Below, piece after piece: positions 49,271 to 60,011 of a stretch of DNA of 64,000 nucleotides (within the stretch, counting starts at the first letter, position 1; every line of letters starts with the position of its first letter). Source of the stretch: Fuerstiella sp. (GTDB lineage Bacteria > Planctomycetota > Planctomycetia > Planctomycetales > Planctomycetaceae); the NCBI GenBank assembly GCA_029247265.1, contig JAQWLN010000177.1, forward strand, positions 1 through 64,000, given 5' to 3'. The position numbers and the translations under genes were made by a program. The notes under the pieces were generated by a model. That model saw only the letters and a list, made by a program, of their open reading frames with translations. It had not been told where the DNA came from and made no database searches.

Positions 49271-49312
49271 CTTCAGATGCGTCCAAACCCGGTCTTTTAG
49301 ACGCGTCTGAGG
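49271..49312 (+). promoter_or_regulatory. 13-bp-stem RNA hairpin before the ECF sigma factor gene
   Basis: CTTCAGATGCGTC (49271-49283) and GACGCGTCTGAGG (49300-49312) pair along all 13 positions in RNA, with two G-U pairs, around a 16-base loop. It ends 43 bp before the sigma factor ATG. No U-run follows directly, so it is not a classic terminator. As DNA it also contains an imperfect palindrome with the core GACGCGTC, which could be an operator. Role inferred from position only. Confidence 0.45.
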
Positions 49313-49355
49313 GCAGAAACTCCCGTTTTTGTCAGTGTAGAATTGGAATCAGAGA

Positions 49356-49877
49356 ATGACCGATGAGCCGTCGATTGAGACGGATTACCTGGATGCAATT
49401 TATCGGGAAAACTCCCGCGAGTTGTGGGCCATCTTTTATTCGCAATGCAGCGATCCGGAACGAGCGTATGACGCTGTTCAGGAGGCGTTTCTTAAACTGC
49501 ATTCGTATACAGGAGAGCCAATTCGGGATCCCCGAGCGTGGTTGTTGAGAGTTGGCCAGAACTGGCTGCGTGATGTTGCTCGACGTAAGAGCAGTAGCTG
49601 CAAACTCACTTCAACACTGGATGAAATGTCGAACGAGCGTTTTGCTCCTGAACAATTAATGGCCTCGGATGAGAATCGTGGAGCGGTTCGAGGGGCATTG
49701 CAGCAAATGCTGGAAGACGATCGCAAGGTGCTGGTCATGAAGTATGCACTGGATTGGTCGTCAGCACAGATGGCGAAGGTGATGGACTGCACCGCGGCTG
49801 CCGTTGATATGCGGTTGTCTCGTGCTCGTCGTCGCCTGGCAGAGTTACTTGAAGAGCAGGGTTATTCCAATGACTGA
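49356..49877 (+). CDS. ECF-type RNA polymerase sigma factor
   Basis: The 173-residue protein has sigma region 2 (YRENSRELWAIFYSQCSDPERAYDAVQEAFLKL with WLLRVGQNWLRDVARR) and region 4 (MLEDDRKVLVMKYALDWSSAQMAKVMDCTAAAVDMRLSRARRRL) with a helix-turn-helix. It lacks regions 1 and 3, as ECF sigma factors do. The gene overlaps the next gene by 8 bp, which suggests that the next product controls its activity, as anti-sigma partners often do. Confidence 0.92.
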   Translation: MTDEPSIETDYLDAIYRENSRELWAIFYSQCSDPERAYDAVQEAFLKLHSYTGEPIRDPRAWLLRVGQNWLRDVARRKSSSCKLTSTLDEMSNERFAPEQLMASDENRGAVRGALQQMLEDDRKVLVMKYALDWSSAQMAKVMDCTAAAVDMRLSRARRRLAELLEEQGYSND

Positions 49878-50367
49878 CCAATCGAACACCGGGCCGGAAT
49901 TTTCCGACGATCAGATGGATCAGCTGCTGCACAGTTTTTACCGAATGGAAGTGCCCGCAGAACTGGATGAGCTGCCGTCGTCGTGGCCGGAAGTCACTGG
50001 TGGGTCGCCCGCGATGGCTCAGCAACAGGGGACGGTGACGCTGGCAGCGCCGGAATCACAAGCTGTTCATCGCACTTCGTCTGCGAGCCGTGGTCTGGCC
50101 GTGGCGGGCGCAACTCTGGCCGCCTGCCTGATGGTATTTGTCCTCAGTACGGGCAGCAATAACAGGGACAGTACGGAAACGGCCGGGACGAACAATAACA
50201 CGTCCGTGGTGGGCGATTCGGACACTCTGATGGACGTCCACAAAGGAAGTGGTGGTGTCGGTGTCGTCGACGACGCGAATACAACGTTGATTGAAATCGA
50301 CGGAGTTGATCTGGCACCTGAGCAGAAGACTGAGGACCAGTCCAAAGACTCAACTGAGCAAAAGTAG
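49870..50367 (+). CDS. Single-span membrane protein, candidate anti-sigma factor
   Basis: The ATG at 49870 overlaps the sigma factor stop by 8 bp and gives 165 residues; the track start at 49804 lies inside the sigma gene. The N-terminal 75 or so residues are cytoplasmic-like (SDDQMDQLLHSFYRMEVPAELDELP). One membrane span follows (GLAVAGATLAACLMVFVL), then a Ser/Thr/Asp-rich tail outside. The layout and coupling fit an anti-sigma factor holding the ECF factor at the membrane, but no zinc-binding HxxxCxxC motif is present, so the role is inferred. Confidence 0.7.
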   Translation: MTDQSNTGPEFSDDQMDQLLHSFYRMEVPAELDELPSSWPEVTGGSPAMAQQQGTVTLAAPESQAVHRTSSASRGLAVAGATLAACLMVFVLSTGSNNRDSTETAGTNNNTSVVGDSDTLMDVHKGSGGVGVVDDANTTLIEIDGVDLAPEQKTEDQSKDSTEQK

Positions 50368-50376
50368 TCGTGTCAT

Positions 50377-50408
50377 AAAAAACGCCCACCGTTTCTGGCG
50401 GACGTTTA
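50377..50408 (-). terminator. Rho-independent terminator of the 6-phosphogluconate dehydrogenase gene
   Basis: On the minus strand AACGTCCGCC, a 6-base loop and GGTGGGCGTT form a 10-bp stem with two G-U pairs, followed by a run of six T. It lies about 20 bp after the gnd stop codon. On the plus strand two of the pairs become mismatches, so it acts mainly for gnd. It also separates gnd from the convergent sigma factor operon. Confidence 0.8.
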
Positions 50409-50427
50409 TGTTCCCACTGCCCACTGC

Positions 50428-51897
<1,470 letters not shown>

Positions 51898-51984
51898 TGT
51901 GATCGCTCGAAGAGTGTGATTGTTGGTTTCGTCCGACAGATATCGTGGGTGCCGGGTCGGCACAGCCGGCCGGGCACAATTCGG

Positions 51985-53058
51985 TCACCGCTGAATACGC
52001 GCCGAACCACCGGACGCGAAGCCTTCGACTTCGCCGATGGACGCCATCGTAGTGTCGCCGGGATATGTCGTGAGCAGAGCCCCGTGAGCCCAGCCCAGGT
52101 TCAGGGAGGTCTGAGGATCTTTGCCTCCAAGCAGACCGTAAATCAGGCCGGACGCAAATCCATCGCCACCACCCACTCGGTCCAGTACCGTCAGTTCAGC
52201 TTCCGGGGCCTGGTACGTCTTGCCGTCCATCCACAGCACAGCGCTCCAGTTGTGGCGATTTGTATTCACGACTTCTCTCAGTGTCGTTGCCACGGCCTTC
52301 ACATTGGGCAGGTCTTTGGCGACGCCTTCCATCATTCCAAAGAAAGCCGATGGATCCAGCTTGCCGGATTTTTCCACGTCCTGACCTTTCAGGCCAAGAC
52401 CCTTCTGCAGGTCTTCTTCGTTACCGACCAGGACGTCGCAGTGTTCCACGATGCCTCGCAGTGTCTCCTGGGCCTTGTCCAGACCACCGCTGATGGCCCA
52501 TAGCTTGGCTCGATAGTTCAGGTCGAACGATGTGATCGCTCCGGCTGCTTTCGCGGCCTTCATGCCTTCGACAATTACTTCCGGAGTCGTCGATGACAGT
52601 GCGGCAAAGATTCCGCCGCAGTGAAACCAGCGTACACCACCTGAGAAAATCTTGTCCCAGTCAAAATCGCCGGCTTTCAGCAGGCCGGCTGCTTCGTTGC
52701 TGCGGTTGTAGAACACAACCGGTGCTCGAACGCCACAGCCCTGGTCGCTGTAAACGGTGGCCATGTTTGGTCCGCGAACGCCATCGTGCTCGAAGCGTTT
52801 GTAGAACGGTGTCACGCCCATGGCTCGCACGCGTTCGTTGATCAGGTCACCCAGCGGATTGTCGACCATTGCACTGACGACGCCCGTGTTCAGCTGAAAG
52901 CAATCCGACAGGTTTGCCGAACAGTTGAATTCACCACCGCTGACATGAATTGCGAGTTGGTTCGCTTTTCGAAACGGAATGCGACCGGGATCCAGGCGAT
53001 GAACCAACGCCCCCAGAGATACGAAATCAAGACCACCACTGGCTGGAATGTCGAGCAT
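51985..53058 (-). CDS. PfkB-family sugar kinase, probable 2-dehydro-3-deoxygluconokinase
   Basis: The ATG at 53058 gives 357 residues; the track start at 53148 adds a tail unlike the family. PfkB features: VSGGEFNCSANLS (substrate-binding GG near the start), DLNYRAKLW (the FDxNxR stretch of KDG kinases), VLVGNEEDL, and the ATP-site/catalytic motif DRVGGGDGFASG, where the usual GAGD reads GGGD with the base Asp kept. KDG kinase phosphorylates 2-keto-3-deoxygluconate from uronate or Entner-Doudoroff catabolism. The neighbouring gnd and relic pectate lyase fit, but fructokinases are close relatives and remain possible. Confidence 0.85.
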   Translation of the reverse strand: MLDIPASGGLDFVSLGALVHRLDPGRIPFRKANQLAIHVSGGEFNCSANLSDCFQLNTGVVSAMVDNPLGDLINERVRAMGVTPFYKRFEHDGVRGPNMATVYSDQGCGVRAPVVFYNRSNEAAGLLKAGDFDWDKIFSGGVRWFHCGGIFAALSSTTPEVIVEGMKAAKAAGAITSFDLNYRAKLWAISGGLDKAQETLRGIVEHCDVLVGNEEDLQKGLGLKGQDVEKSGKLDPSAFFGMMEGVAKDLPNVKAVATTLREVVNTNRHNWSAVLWMDGKTYQAPEAELTVLDRVGGGDGFASGLIYGLLGGKDPQTSLNLGWAHGALLTTYPGDTTMASIGEVEGFASGGSARIQR

Positions 53059-53724
53059 TTTTTTCCTTGTTCTTACGATGGGTTGTTGTGCAGACCGATC
53101 GCGTAATCGATCACACAATGGTGCGTTGCCGTGATCGGGCAACTGCATTCTCGGCGGATATTTGTGCCGAAAATTCCTGAGTCACTACCTGCCGTTCCTG
53201 GCCATCATGACATGTTCGCCACGTTCCGAGATGGATGAGCCGCGAGCAACGGTGGCCGATTAATCAGCCGATTCAGCCGGGAAATGCCCTGGCTGAGGAC
53301 ACGTCACTCCGGGTTGACGTGGTGGTTTCAATCGGCCCCATATGTTACGGATTTGCCATGTCGAATTCAAAACAACCATCGGAACTTCCGAGCGGTTCCT
53401 GAAACAAAACAGCGATAATGCGGCAGGCCCACTTCCGAATCCGACGAATCCTGAGGGTTCCGGAGGACCGATCACACAGAAGCCGACGTTTGGGATCAAT
53501 TTACTCGCTCCCCAGATTCAGCACGATTCCTCATTGTTGCAACGGAAAACGCACCGTTTCCGGTGACTGCGTCTGGCCATTGAAGCACTCTCTGAGGATT
53601 ACAGAACATCCTGAGAGCAGTCGTCCGTTTCCCGATTTCAGCAATCGCCGGTCGCAATGAATCCCGATAACGGAAGTCAAACCGCACCCAGTCCGAGTTT
53701 CGATGTCAGCATGGTGGGGAGCAT
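53059..53724. other. Intergenic region, 666 bp, one hairpin
   Basis: No gene with recognisable content is present; ORFs such as 53342-53566 and 53260-53499 have unlikely composition. A hairpin, TCAGCCGGG-(5)-CCC-T-GGCTGA with one bulged base, lies at 53273-53296 without a U-run. The upstream part should hold the promoter of the kinase gene. Confidence 0.45.
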
Positions 53725-54906
53725 TCAGGGCGTCGGGAACTTCAGCATGACGCCTTCGGCGTCGACCGTAACATCCACATTCCAGCTACGAAAGATTTGA
53801 GGGAAGAACTCAGCCCCTGGCGATTTGACCAGATCGAATTCAACCGTCTGCAGCAGCAGCGGCGCGAGTTCCTTGTCGGTGCGACCTTTTATTCGGATCT
53901 CGATTCCTGATTTGCGCAGAGTGGTGATCACGCGTCCGATTGGCGTGCCGGCGGCGGCTTTCATGGTAAACAGTCGGTCTTTAACGTCAGCGGCGGCGAC
54001 TGATCCAGTGTCGTCATTGCGAAGCAGTTCTCTCAGTCGCTCATGTGTCTCCACGGTGGCCGTCACCACGGCCGAACTGCCTTTCCAGTCTATAGCCAGC
54101 CGCGGGAATTCCTTCTGCCAGCGCTGAACGACAGACGTCTTTACTCGCGCCGGAACGCGATGCGTCCGTTCGATCGCAACGAACTCAACCCCGGCCACGA
54201 TTCGTATCGTGCTGTCAGCAGTGACTTCGAAATTCAAATTGAATTGATTGAGAACGAGTGTGGCAAAGTCGGTGAAAGTGAGCGGCGGAAGATGGACAGT
54301 TGCCCAAAGATCGTGAGGAATCATCTCCGGGTTATCCACCGTCGCGCCCAAACCATGTGCGGCCTCGACGATCAGCTTTCGCGGTTCACTCAGGTCAGGC
54401 CATGACCGGTCACGAGTTTTTACCAGAGAACGATACAGCTCAGCGTCCAGTTGCCGCCGCATGCTGAGAATCGATTTGCGGTTGTTCGCAGTCAGCGTTC
54501 GTAATCGACTGGTCGCGACTGGAGGTCCGATCACCACGAGGTTGTCGCCAAATGAGGCGCTGGCCGTTGCCGATTCCGCATACGCTGAAATGCTGTTCCT
54601 GGTGGTGAGATATTCCGTGGAAGCGTCGACCCGTTGGGAGGGGTCAATACGTCGGTCGAGCACGATCGCGATGCCGGTGTCCATCCTGAGACGTTGCAGG
54701 ACCTGCCGCAGGGGGATCCCCCGCGACGTCACGCTATGTCGCTTTTCAAGTGCGTCGCGCAGCGCTCGACCGGTCACCAATCGTTCGGGTTCTGCCGAAA
54801 GCACTGGCGGATCCGACTGTAGCCGGGCCACCGCATTCGTCATAGAAATCGGAAAAACCGCAGAAATCAGGATGTACCGGACGATCTGCGCGGCGTTACG
54901 TCCCAT
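53725..54906 (-). CDS. Secreted or membrane-anchored protein with STN-like domain, unknown
   Basis: The ATG at 54906 has an excellent AGGAG 8 bp upstream and yields 393 residues with a signal or anchor segment (QIVRYILISAVFPISMTNAVA). The stretch GIPLRQVLQRLRMDTGIAIVLDRRIDPSQRVD resembles the STN (secretin/TonB short N-terminal) fold, and a second unit, LPPLTFTDFATLVLNQFNLNFEVT, repeats the pattern. A third may lie at TPIGRVITTLRKSGIEIRIKG. This hints at a chain of small ring-building or peptidoglycan-proximal domains. It is divergent from the Hsp70-family gene, sharing about 154 bp of upstream DNA. Confidence 0.65.
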   Translation of the reverse strand: MGRNAAQIVRYILISAVFPISMTNAVARLQSDPPVLSAEPERLVTGRALRDALEKRHSVTSRGIPLRQVLQRLRMDTGIAIVLDRRIDPSQRVDASTEYLTTRNSISAYAESATASASFGDNLVVIGPPVATSRLRTLTANNRKSILSMRRQLDAELYRSLVKTRDRSWPDLSEPRKLIVEAAHGLGATVDNPEMIPHDLWATVHLPPLTFTDFATLVLNQFNLNFEVTADSTIRIVAGVEFVAIERTHRVPARVKTSVVQRWQKEFPRLAIDWKGSSAVVTATVETHERLRELLRNDDTGSVAAADVKDRLFTMKAAAGTPIGRVITTLRKSGIEIRIKGRTDKELAPLLLQTVEFDLVKSPGAEFFPQIFRSWNVDVTVDAEGVMLKFPTP

Positions 54907-55060
54907 CGTTTCATCTCCTGCCGTCGAATTACGCTGTGTTCTGTCCCGTAAACGTTTTTTCGACGGAAACAACGGTGGATTTCTCGTAGTTGTGTAACAG
55001 GCTGACTGGTAGCATGATGACGTAATGTGATGCGGGACTCAATCGGCGGAACGAACCTTG

Positions 55061-57055
55061 ATGAAACAGACCCAGGCGGTCGGCATCGACCTCGGCACAA
55101 CCTATTCCTGCGTCGCTTGGCTGAATGAGCACGGTCAACCGGTCACCATCCCCAATCAGGAAGGGGAATTGGCTACTCCATCGGTTGTTTTCTTTGACGA
55201 CGATGAGCCGATTGTTGGCACAGAAGCGTTGCGCAATGCGATCGCCCGGCCGGAACGGGTTGTGCAGAACGCAAAGCGACACATCGGGGACCCGGACAAA
55301 TTCTGGCGAGTCGGCCCGAATCGTTACAATCCTGTGCAGATCTCCGGATTGATTCTGCGAAAGTTGATTGCTGCGGCGCAGGAGCAGGTCGGCGAGATCA
55401 GCGAAGCGGTTGTCACCGTTCCCGCCCAGTTCAGCGATGCTCAACGTCATGCCACTGTGATGGCAGGGCATTCGGCGGGACTGGAGAAGGTGGAAGTCAT
55501 TAACGAACCTGTTGCCGCCGCGCTGTGCCACGTCCTTGGCGACGAAGGTCTGGCATTTACGGAACTGGCTGCCGACCAGCAGCTGCTCGTCTATGACCTT
55601 GGAGGGGGCACGCTGGATCTTGCCATCGTGAGTTACTCAAGCGACCAGGTTCGTGTGGTGGCGTCAGATGGTGACCTGGAACTCGGTGGCCTTGACTGGA
55701 CTCAGGTTCTTGTTGACATAGCGGCCGAGCGTTTTTTGACCGACTTTAGTGAGGACCCGCGGCAGGAGCCGCACAGCCATCAGTTTTTGGCGCTGGAAGC
55801 GGAACAGGCCAAACGTAGTCTGTCAGTGCGTCCGCGAGCTGCCATCACCGTTCAGCACGAAGGCAACCGCCGCACGTACCAGATTGAGCAGGAGGAGTTC
55901 GAACACCTCGGCCGGTCACTGCTGAAGCGTTCAAATGCAATCACTCGACGAATTCTGGCGGACAACGGCTTTGGTTGGGCTCACGTAGACGTTGTCCTGA
56001 CCACCGGTGGCTCGTCTCGCATGCCGATGGTGCGAGAGAGCCTGAAGAAACTCAGCGGCCGCACGCTAAATTCATCGTTGTCTCCGGATCAGTCGATTGC
56101 TCACGGCGCGGCGTATTACGCCGGCATGTTGCTTGCAAATCAGGAATACACGCGAACGATTTTCAACAGCAAGGCTTCGATACGGCTGGCAAAAATTCAA
56201 CAACAAAGCGTGAATGCTCGCGGGCTGGGAATTCTTATCCGCGATACGAAAACCGGCAATCGAGTGCCGCACTACCTGATTCCGCCAAACACTCCACTGC
56301 CAGCCTCTAAAACCCATGTCTTCGGGACCGTGGTGGATCAGCAGACGAAAGTGCACATTCGCATCGTGGAAAGTGGAGCCGGCCCCGACAAGCCTCACAC
56401 CATTCTTGGCGATTGCCTCATCAGTGATCTGCCAACGGATCTGCCGGAGGGCAGCGAAGTCGAGGTTACCATCAGCTACGACGGCCAGGCACGAGTACAT
56501 GTTTCGGCCCGCGAGTTGAAGAGTGGTAAGTCAGCAGAGACGGAAATCATTCGCCAGGAAAATATGTCGGGGCAGTTGCAGCAGGAAGTCGAAGTCAACA
56601 GGAAAGCTGTTCCGCCTGAGCAGTCGGACATAGTATCCCGTTCTGAAGAGGCAGAGAGCCAAAGTCAGGCTGAACCGTCATCGCCACCTGTTCCCCAGGA
56701 TCCACTCAGCGATGAATGGGCGGCTGTTAGTGCACGACTCAACGAATTCTCTGAGTTCTCTGGTCCTGTCGATCTTGCAGAACAGCCGGTGCTGCTGTGC
56801 AACTCGTGTGGCACCACTCTCGGCCCGAGAGGGAAGTGTTCCAAATGCAGTGCTGAACCGACCGGCCGAAAGCGGCGGCGTGGAACGAAAAAAAAATCAG
56901 CGCGGCGCACCAGCGTGGCAAAATCAGGTGTGGCGGGCACTGCTCCAGCCAAACGCAAGCGGAAACGGAAGAAGGCGTCCACAACGGAGGCTGCCGGTAA
57001 ATCAACCCAAGAGAAGCGATCCTTGGAAGACGACTTCTGGGATCTGGTGGATTGA
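55061..57055 (+). CDS. Hsp70-family (DnaK-like) protein with C-terminal zinc ribbon and Lys/Arg-rich tail
   Basis: The ATG at 55061 is used in place of the track's TTG at 55058, giving 664 residues. The ATPase domain is clear: AVGIDLGTTYSCVAW, VVTVPAQFSDAQRHAT, INEPVAAALCH, YDLGGGTLDLAIV, VLTTGGSSRMPMV. A beta-rich substrate-binding-like region follows (TKVHIRIVESGAG, VEVTISYDGQARVHVSARE). Instead of the usual DnaK lid there is a linker, a four-cysteine zinc ribbon CNSCGTTLGPRGKCSKC near residues 579-595 and a very basic tail (RKRRRGTKKKSARR). No dnaJ or grpE gene is adjacent. It is likely a specialised chaperone, perhaps acting at ribosomes or nucleic acid. Confidence 0.88.
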   Translation: MKQTQAVGIDLGTTYSCVAWLNEHGQPVTIPNQEGELATPSVVFFDDDEPIVGTEALRNAIARPERVVQNAKRHIGDPDKFWRVGPNRYNPVQISGLILRKLIAAAQEQVGEISEAVVTVPAQFSDAQRHATVMAGHSAGLEKVEVINEPVAAALCHVLGDEGLAFTELAADQQLLVYDLGGGTLDLAIVSYSSDQVRVVASDGDLELGGLDWTQVLVDIAAERFLTDFSEDPRQEPHSHQFLALEAEQAKRSLSVRPRAAITVQHEGNRRTYQIEQEEFEHLGRSLLKRSNAITRRILADNGFGWAHVDVVLTTGGSSRMPMVRESLKKLSGRTLNSSLSPDQSIAHGAAYYAGMLLANQEYTRTIFNSKASIRLAKIQQQSVNARGLGILIRDTKTGNRVPHYLIPPNTPLPASKTHVFGTVVDQQTKVHIRIVESGAGPDKPHTILGDCLISDLPTDLPEGSEVEVTISYDGQARVHVSARELKSGKSAETEIIRQENMSGQLQQEVEVNRKAVPPEQSDIVSRSEEAESQSQAEPSSPPVPQDPLSDEWAAVSARLNEFSEFSGPVDLAEQPVLLCNSCGTTLGPRGKCSKCSAEPTGRKRRRGTKKKSARRTSVAKSGVAGTAPAKRKRKRKKASTTEAAGKSTQEKRSLEDDFWDLVD

Positions 57056-57264
57056 TTCTGGTTGTCGTTCTTTTGCGGCAATTTGTCTGAGCTGTTCAGG
57101 CAGCCGGGACGTGGATATATTTCCCGGGGCTGACAGGTACAGAATAGTGCTGGCCTGTCGGCATGTGTACACAGGAGGAGTCGTGTGTTACTGGCAGAGC
57201 CAGTGTTTTCGTGAGCGTGCGAACCCTCCTGACACCCGCCCGATGGAATCATAAGACCGTAAAA

Positions 57265-57495
57265 ATGCAACGAACCTCTTACATCATTGGCTGCCTTGTT
57301 CTTTCCGCCAGCCAGGTATCCGCTCATCCGGGGCACGGCAGCCCTGCAACCGCCGATGGCATAGCGCATTATCTGCTCAGCCCGGTTCATTGCGGACCGA
57401 TTCTGGCGACGACTGTCGTTCTGCTGGTTGCCAGTTACGCACGGAAACGCGGAGTGATGCCGAAAAGACGCTCCGATGAAACACTCGGTGCCTGA
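57265..57495 (+). CDS. Small membrane protein with His-rich N-terminus, unknown
   Basis: The ATG at 57265 gives 76 residues: a signal peptide (TSYIIGCLVLSASQVSA), then HPGHGSPATADGIAHYLLSPVH and one membrane span (GPILATTVVLLVASY) with a basic end. The AHPGHG start and histidine-rich exterior resemble small proteins seen next to metal-transport (HupE/UreJ-like) genes, so metal contact is possible. No family firmly recognised. Confidence 0.58.
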   Translation: MQRTSYIIGCLVLSASQVSAHPGHGSPATADGIAHYLLSPVHCGPILATTVVLLVASYARKRGVMPKRRSDETLGA

Positions 57496-57546
57496 AGCTT
57501 TTTGTTGCAGCAAGGGTATGTCGTCTTTGTCGGTCGCAGCTGCCGC

Positions 57547-59415
57547 CTATACTTTGCGACCGGATTCGGGCGGGACCCTCTTCGCTGCTCGATTCACGTC
57601 GGCTATCGGCAAGTCCGATGTCAGCTCTTCATTCGCACAATACTCCGCGATTCTGTCGACGACGGTTCCACCAAACTCTTCCAGCTTTTTCTGGCCGATC
57701 CCGTAGATTTGAAGCAGATCATCAGCGTTGGTTGGCCTGAACCGGGCCAGTTCGCGAAGCGTCATGTCGCCCAGGATGACGTAGGGCGGAACACCGCGCT
57801 CGGCGGCAATATCCAACCGCATCTGCCGAAGGTTTTCGAACAGCCCACGGTCAACTCCTTCCCATTTATGTGTTGAAGAAGTGGCCTGCTGACGAGTTTT
57901 TGGGCGTGTCAGCTGAGGTGTCAGCTCTCCTTTCAGGAGTTGAAACCCGGCGTCGGTGATGACAAGGACTGAGTACTCACCGGATCGCCTGAGCAGTCCC
58001 TGAGCCACCAGCTGATCGATCCATCCGCGTACATCTCGTTCAGATTCGCCCTTCAGCAACCCATAGGTGCTGAGCTTATCGTGTCCATTCGTCAGCACTT
58101 TCTTGCTTTTCGACCCACGCAGCACAAGACTCGTGTACTCGGCGCCATATCGTTGTTCCTGCCGATAGATGCTGCTGACGATTTTTTGCGCTAGCTGCAG
58201 AGCATCCTGAAGGCACTCAATTTCGTTCAGACACACATCACAGGCGCCACAGTTGTCTTTCTCCAGCTGCTGACCGAAGTGACCAACCAGTTGTCGGTGG
58301 CGGCACACCGAACTGAAGCAGAACGACTCCATTTTCTCCAGCGCCTTCAGCGATGCTGCTCGATTATCCTCGTTCTCCGACTGGTTGATCAGGTATTCCC
58401 ACGTACTGGTGTCCCGCCCGGAATAGATCAGACTGCATTCCGCTTCCAGCCCGTCGCGTCCCGCGCGCCCACTTTCCTGCTGGTACGCTTCAACGCTTCG
58501 AGGCATCTCTGCGTGCACGACGTAACGGACGTTGCTCTTGTCGATGCCCATTCCAAATGCCACGGTCGCCACAATGATGTTTGTTTTCTCATCAATGAAA
58601 GCTTCCTGGTTTGCTTTGCGCTGGTCCGGTTCCAGCCCGGCGTGGTATGGCAATGACTTGTACCCGAGAGAATTCAACGTCTCTGCGGTCTCTTCAACGT
58701 TGGAGCGGCTGATACAGTAAACAATGCCCGACTCATTGGGATGTCGGTCAAGGACTTCACGAATCTGTCCGATGACATCGTGTCGCGGCTCCACCCGATA
58801 CAGAAGATTGGGGCGGTCAAAGCTGCCCACCAGGATCTTTGGTGCACGCAGATTCAGTTGCTCTGCAATATCCTGGCGAACCTGTTCTGTTGCCGTCGCG
58901 GTGAATGCGTGAATAGAAACGTCCGGGAATGCCTGACGCAGGCTGCTCAGGCGGCGGTACTCAGGCCGAAAGTCATGGCCCCAGTTGCTGATGCAGTGAG
59001 CTTCATCAATGGCGATGAAGCTCAGTTCCACGTCCGCAAGAAAATCGATCGTTCGCTGCTGGACGAGTCGCTCTGGAGCCGCAAAAAGCATTTTGAGTTC
59101 GCCACGCCGTATCCGACCGGCCACGGCCAGTCGCTCCTGTGATGTCAGGCTGCTGTTGACAAACGCTGCTGGCACACCGCATTCGGACAGTGCGTCCACC
59201 TGGTCCTTCATCAAGGCGATCAGTGGGCTGACAACAACAGCCATTCCGTTCCGGCACACCGCGGGAGCCTGATAACACAGTGATTTCCCGCCGCCCGTCG
59301 GCAGTACCGTTAAAGAGTCCTGCGACCTCATGGCGGCGGTCATTGCCTCACGCTGCAATGGCCGAAACGAGTCATAGCCCCAGTACTTTTGAATGACAGA
59401 AAGTAGAGCGTCCAT
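57547..59415 (-). CDS. recQ: ATP-dependent DNA helicase RecQ
   Basis: At 622 residues this is the full RecQ layout: motif 0/I LQREAMTAAM and LPTGGGKSLCYQAPA near residue 43, DEAH box IDEAHCISNWGHDFR near 138, motif VI QESGRAGRDG, the RQC zinc-binding cysteines (CRHRQLVGHF...CGACDVC, about 368-400), winged helix, and HRDC domain (LFENLRQMRLDIAAERGVPPYVI) near 512-588. It unwinds DNA 3'-5' in recombination and fork repair. It follows a 94-residue ORF of doubtful reality and converges on the small membrane protein gene. Confidence 0.96.
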   Translation of the reverse strand: MDALLSVIQKYWGYDSFRPLQREAMTAAMRSQDSLTVLPTGGGKSLCYQAPAVCRNGMAVVVSPLIALMKDQVDALSECGVPAAFVNSSLTSQERLAVAGRIRRGELKMLFAAPERLVQQRTIDFLADVELSFIAIDEAHCISNWGHDFRPEYRRLSSLRQAFPDVSIHAFTATATEQVRQDIAEQLNLRAPKILVGSFDRPNLLYRVEPRHDVIGQIREVLDRHPNESGIVYCISRSNVEETAETLNSLGYKSLPYHAGLEPDQRKANQEAFIDEKTNIIVATVAFGMGIDKSNVRYVVHAEMPRSVEAYQQESGRAGRDGLEAECSLIYSGRDTSTWEYLINQSENEDNRAASLKALEKMESFCFSSVCRHRQLVGHFGQQLEKDNCGACDVCLNEIECLQDALQLAQKIVSSIYRQEQRYGAEYTSLVLRGSKSKKVLTNGHDKLSTYGLLKGESERDVRGWIDQLVAQGLLRRSGEYSVLVITDAGFQLLKGELTPQLTRPKTRQQATSSTHKWEGVDRGLFENLRQMRLDIAAERGVPPYVILGDMTLRELARFRPTNADDLLQIYGIGQKKLEEFGGTVVDRIAEYCANEELTSDLPIADVNRAAKRVPPESGRKV

Positions 59416-60011
59416 TGTGGGTCAGAATGTCTGAATGAGGTCTTCCGGCCGTCGTGGTGACCAGTGATCCCCTCTGCGACTGAAGGCAACACCGCGCTGA
59501 TTCGTTGCGCTAACGACTGACAATAGGAGTCCATGCCGCGCCAGCAGCATAGCGTTTTGTGATTTGCGAGCCACGGTCGTGCGATGAGAAACAGCCGATG
59601 CTGAAACTTCCATCCCCAGCGCGACAGCATTCCCCGAACACCTGTCGCAATGTGCCAGCAACAGATCGCATAGGGTCAGTTGTTGCACTCTATGGGCTTT
59701 AGCCATCCCAGTGGCTGAGGGTTCAAATCGTTTACTTTAAGCGACCTCACACATCCGATGACGTCAATTTCCCGAAGCGCTCGGAACTTACCAAACGACG
59801 CGCAAGGATGACATCAGCGCCAACTCCCGCTCAGGCCGGCTGGCTGTATGAATGATGTAAGTGGCCCAGCGTAAGTGATTTATGGGCATTCCGACGACGC
59901 ATCCGGGATCTTCCAGGGATTTTCCGGAATACGGGGTCCGGGTTTGCAACGCTCCAGCGATTCCGTCGGTGAGACGCGTTGCCAATGTCAATTTTTGCCA
60001 GGTCCGGAATC
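59416..60011. other. Intergenic region, 596 bp, no gene seen
   Basis: The minus-strand ORF 59422-59706 ends 6 bp before recQ starts, but its 94 residues (rich in His, Arg and Leu without pattern) look non-coding. GGTTCAAATC near 59720 resembles a tRNA T-loop, but no stems can be folded around it. Promoters of recQ and of the LEPR-type gene should lie here. Confidence 0.4.

Noticed and set aside
59422-59706. 94-residue ORF directly upstream of recQ
   Set aside because: Spacing would suit an operon, but the residue composition is disordered and no domain or good start is visible.
59717-59730. GGTTCAAATC resembling a tRNA T-loop
   Set aside because: The flanking bases do not form a T-stem and no acceptor or anticodon arms fold around it.
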